DNA from: Ammonifex thiophilus
Lineage (GTDB): Bacteria > Bacillota > Desulfotomaculia > Desulfotomaculales > Ammonificaceae
Direction: 5' to 3'
Length of the DNA stretch: 64,000 nt
Assembly (NCBI RefSeq): GCF_003368535.1
Contig: NZ_QSLN01000006.1
Coordinates: forward strand, 23,297-87,296
This document shows positions 63,109-64,000 of this stretch, one piece after another. Numbering within the stretch: position 1 is the stretch's first letter; each line of letters begins with the position of its first letter. Under the pieces are notes generated by a model. The model worked only from the letters and a program-made list of their open reading frames with translations. It made no database searches and was not told the DNA's origin. The translations under genes and the position numbers were made by a program.

Positions 63109-64000
63109 TTATTTAGCGGCTTTAAGGGCCTGCCAGCTCAGCCGCGGCGTGTAGTGGGTGTGGAGGAGTTCGTGCGACTTGTGGCTGAGCGGCTTGCCCA
63201 GGAACTCCTCATAAAGCTTCTTGATGTCCGGGTTTTCGTGCGACTTACGGTAAGGAAGCTTCTTGTCCCGCTCGTAGATCCCGGCTATACGCTGCTCCCT
63301 TATCTCCGTGGTGGTGGGTATCGGCTGCCCACCGCCGCCAATGCACCCACCCGGACAGGTCATCACTTCGATGAAGTGGTAGTCCTTGAGCTCCCCAGCC
63401 TTGAGCTTCTCCATCAGAAGCCGGGCGTTGGCCAGACCGTGAGCCACCAGCACCTTTATGGTCTTGCCGTTGAACTCCACCGCAGCCTCCTTTATCCCCT
63501 TCATGCCGCGCACCTCAACGAAATCAAGCTTGGGCAGGGTCTTGCCGGTGGCCAGCTCGTAGGCCGTGCGCAAAGCTGCCTCCATCACGCCACCCGTGGC
63601 CCCGAAGATCTGACCCGCACCGGTGCCGGTGCCGAAGGGATCGTCGTAGTTTTCGTCGGGCAGGTTGGCAAAGTCGATCCCCGCCTCCTTGATCATCCGC
63701 CCCAGCTCCCTGGAGGTGAGCACGATGTCCACGTCCCGGTAACCGGAAGCGTTCATCTCCGGACGCGCGGCCTCAAACTTCTTGGCCGTGCAGGGCATGA
63801 TGGAAACCGAGACTATATTGGCCGGGTCGATACCCTTAAGCTTGGCGTAGTAGGTCTTAACTATAGCACCGAACATCTGCTGGGGAGACTTGCAGCTAGA
63901 GACGTGGGGCAGAAGCTCGGGGTAGAAGTGCTCCAGGAATTTAATCCAGCCAGGGGAGCAGGAGGTGAACTGAGGCAGCACCCCACCCTTCTCGATCCGC
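63109..64000 (-). CDS. hydA: [FeFe] hydrogenase catalytic subunit (copy 2), partial, runs off window
   Basis: The H-cluster domain of a second hydrogenase: TSCSPGWIKF, MPCTAKKFEA and EVMTCPGGCIGGGGQP are all intact. The N-terminal part lies beyond base 64000. Over most of its length it matches copy 1 with few changes at a fixed offset of 2,030 bp; it differs in a short tract at ~63797-63880 (KLKGIDPANIVSV) and in its tail (LSWQALKAAK). Confidence 0.93.
   Translation of the reverse strand, partial: RIEKGGVLPQFTSCSPGWIKFLEHFYPELLPHVSSCKSPQQMFGAIVKTYYAKLKGIDPANIVSVSIMPCTAKKFEAARPEMNASGYRDVDIVLTSRELGRMIKEAGIDFANLPDENYDDPFGTGTGAGQIFGATGGVMEAALRTAYELATGKTLPKLDFVEVRGMKGIKEAAVEFNGKTIKVLVAHGLANARLLMEKLKAGELKDYHFIEVMTCPGGCIGGGGQPIPTTTEIREQRIAGIYERDKKLPYRKSHENPDIKKLYEEFLGKPLSHKSHELLHTHYTPRLSWQALKAAK

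Overview
The window looks like a moderately GC-rich chromosome segment from an anaerobic, probably thermophilic Firmicute of the Clostridia (Moorella/Ammonifex-like). The grounds are Firmicute-type genes (CcpN-like regulator, its DUF299 partner, a LytS/LytT pair, a CotJC-like manganese catalase, a CD1871A-family CXXC peptide), strict-anaerobe enzymes (tungsten-type aldehyde ferredoxin oxidoreductase, two [FeFe] hydrogenases, an in-frame UGA selenoprotein) and genes common in thermophiles (HerA/NurA, RtcB, a Csa1 remnant). The species is inferred, not proven. Almost everything is on the minus strand, so the genome order there reads from high to low coordinates. The plus-strand exceptions are YkgJ-ferredoxin-AOR, the CsoR-like repressor and CopA.

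Layout. 1-8.8 kb: a type IV pilus operon (pilB, pilT, pilC, major pilin, three minor prepilins/PilX-like, pilM, pilN cut by the window edge). 8.9-9.7 kb: three tRNA genes with a clear promoter and a small DUF2283 gene. 9.7-22 kb: housekeeping genes (rpoD, dnaG, dgt, thpR, ppsA with its regulator pair, glyS-glyQ, recO). 22-26.5 kb: membrane and soluble Fe-S/redox genes and AOR. 26.5-28.9 kb: nfo, a HEAT protein, a HesB/IscA-like selenoprotein and a divergent CsoR-like repressor. 28.8-35.4 kb: an operon of NurA, HerA, Mre11-like and a Rad50-like ATPase split over three reading frames. 35.4-44.5 kb: a cell-wall hydrolase, CCA-adding enzyme, RtcB, alanine racemase, NnrD/E, AcpS and a LytS/LytT pair, followed by CopA.

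46.8-59 kb is the accessory region. It is a co-directional type I (I-A-like) CRISPR effector operon: frameshifted cas6, WYL regulator, cas3 with a C-terminal HD domain, cas8-like, DevR-type cas7 and cas5. It runs straight into a four-gene cassette: DUF4282 membrane protein, coiled-coil protein, an ATPase-like protein with a ruined P-loop, and a BrxD-like ATPase with an intact P-loop. The cassette abuts a chimeric scrap made of the middle of cas1 and the C-terminal half of csa1. No intact adaptation gene and no CRISPR array is present; one solitary repeat-like sequence lies upstream of cas6. My reading is that the ATPase cassette entered the locus between the effector and adaptation modules and the adaptation module was then lost. 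It is the best candidate here for a poorly described defence module.

59-64 kb: a manganese catalase-like gene, a secreted phosphodiester glycosidase-like gene broken by three homopolymer indels, and a tandem pair of almost identical [FeFe] hydrogenase genes separated by a small NuoF-like iron-sulfur protein; the second copy runs off the window end.
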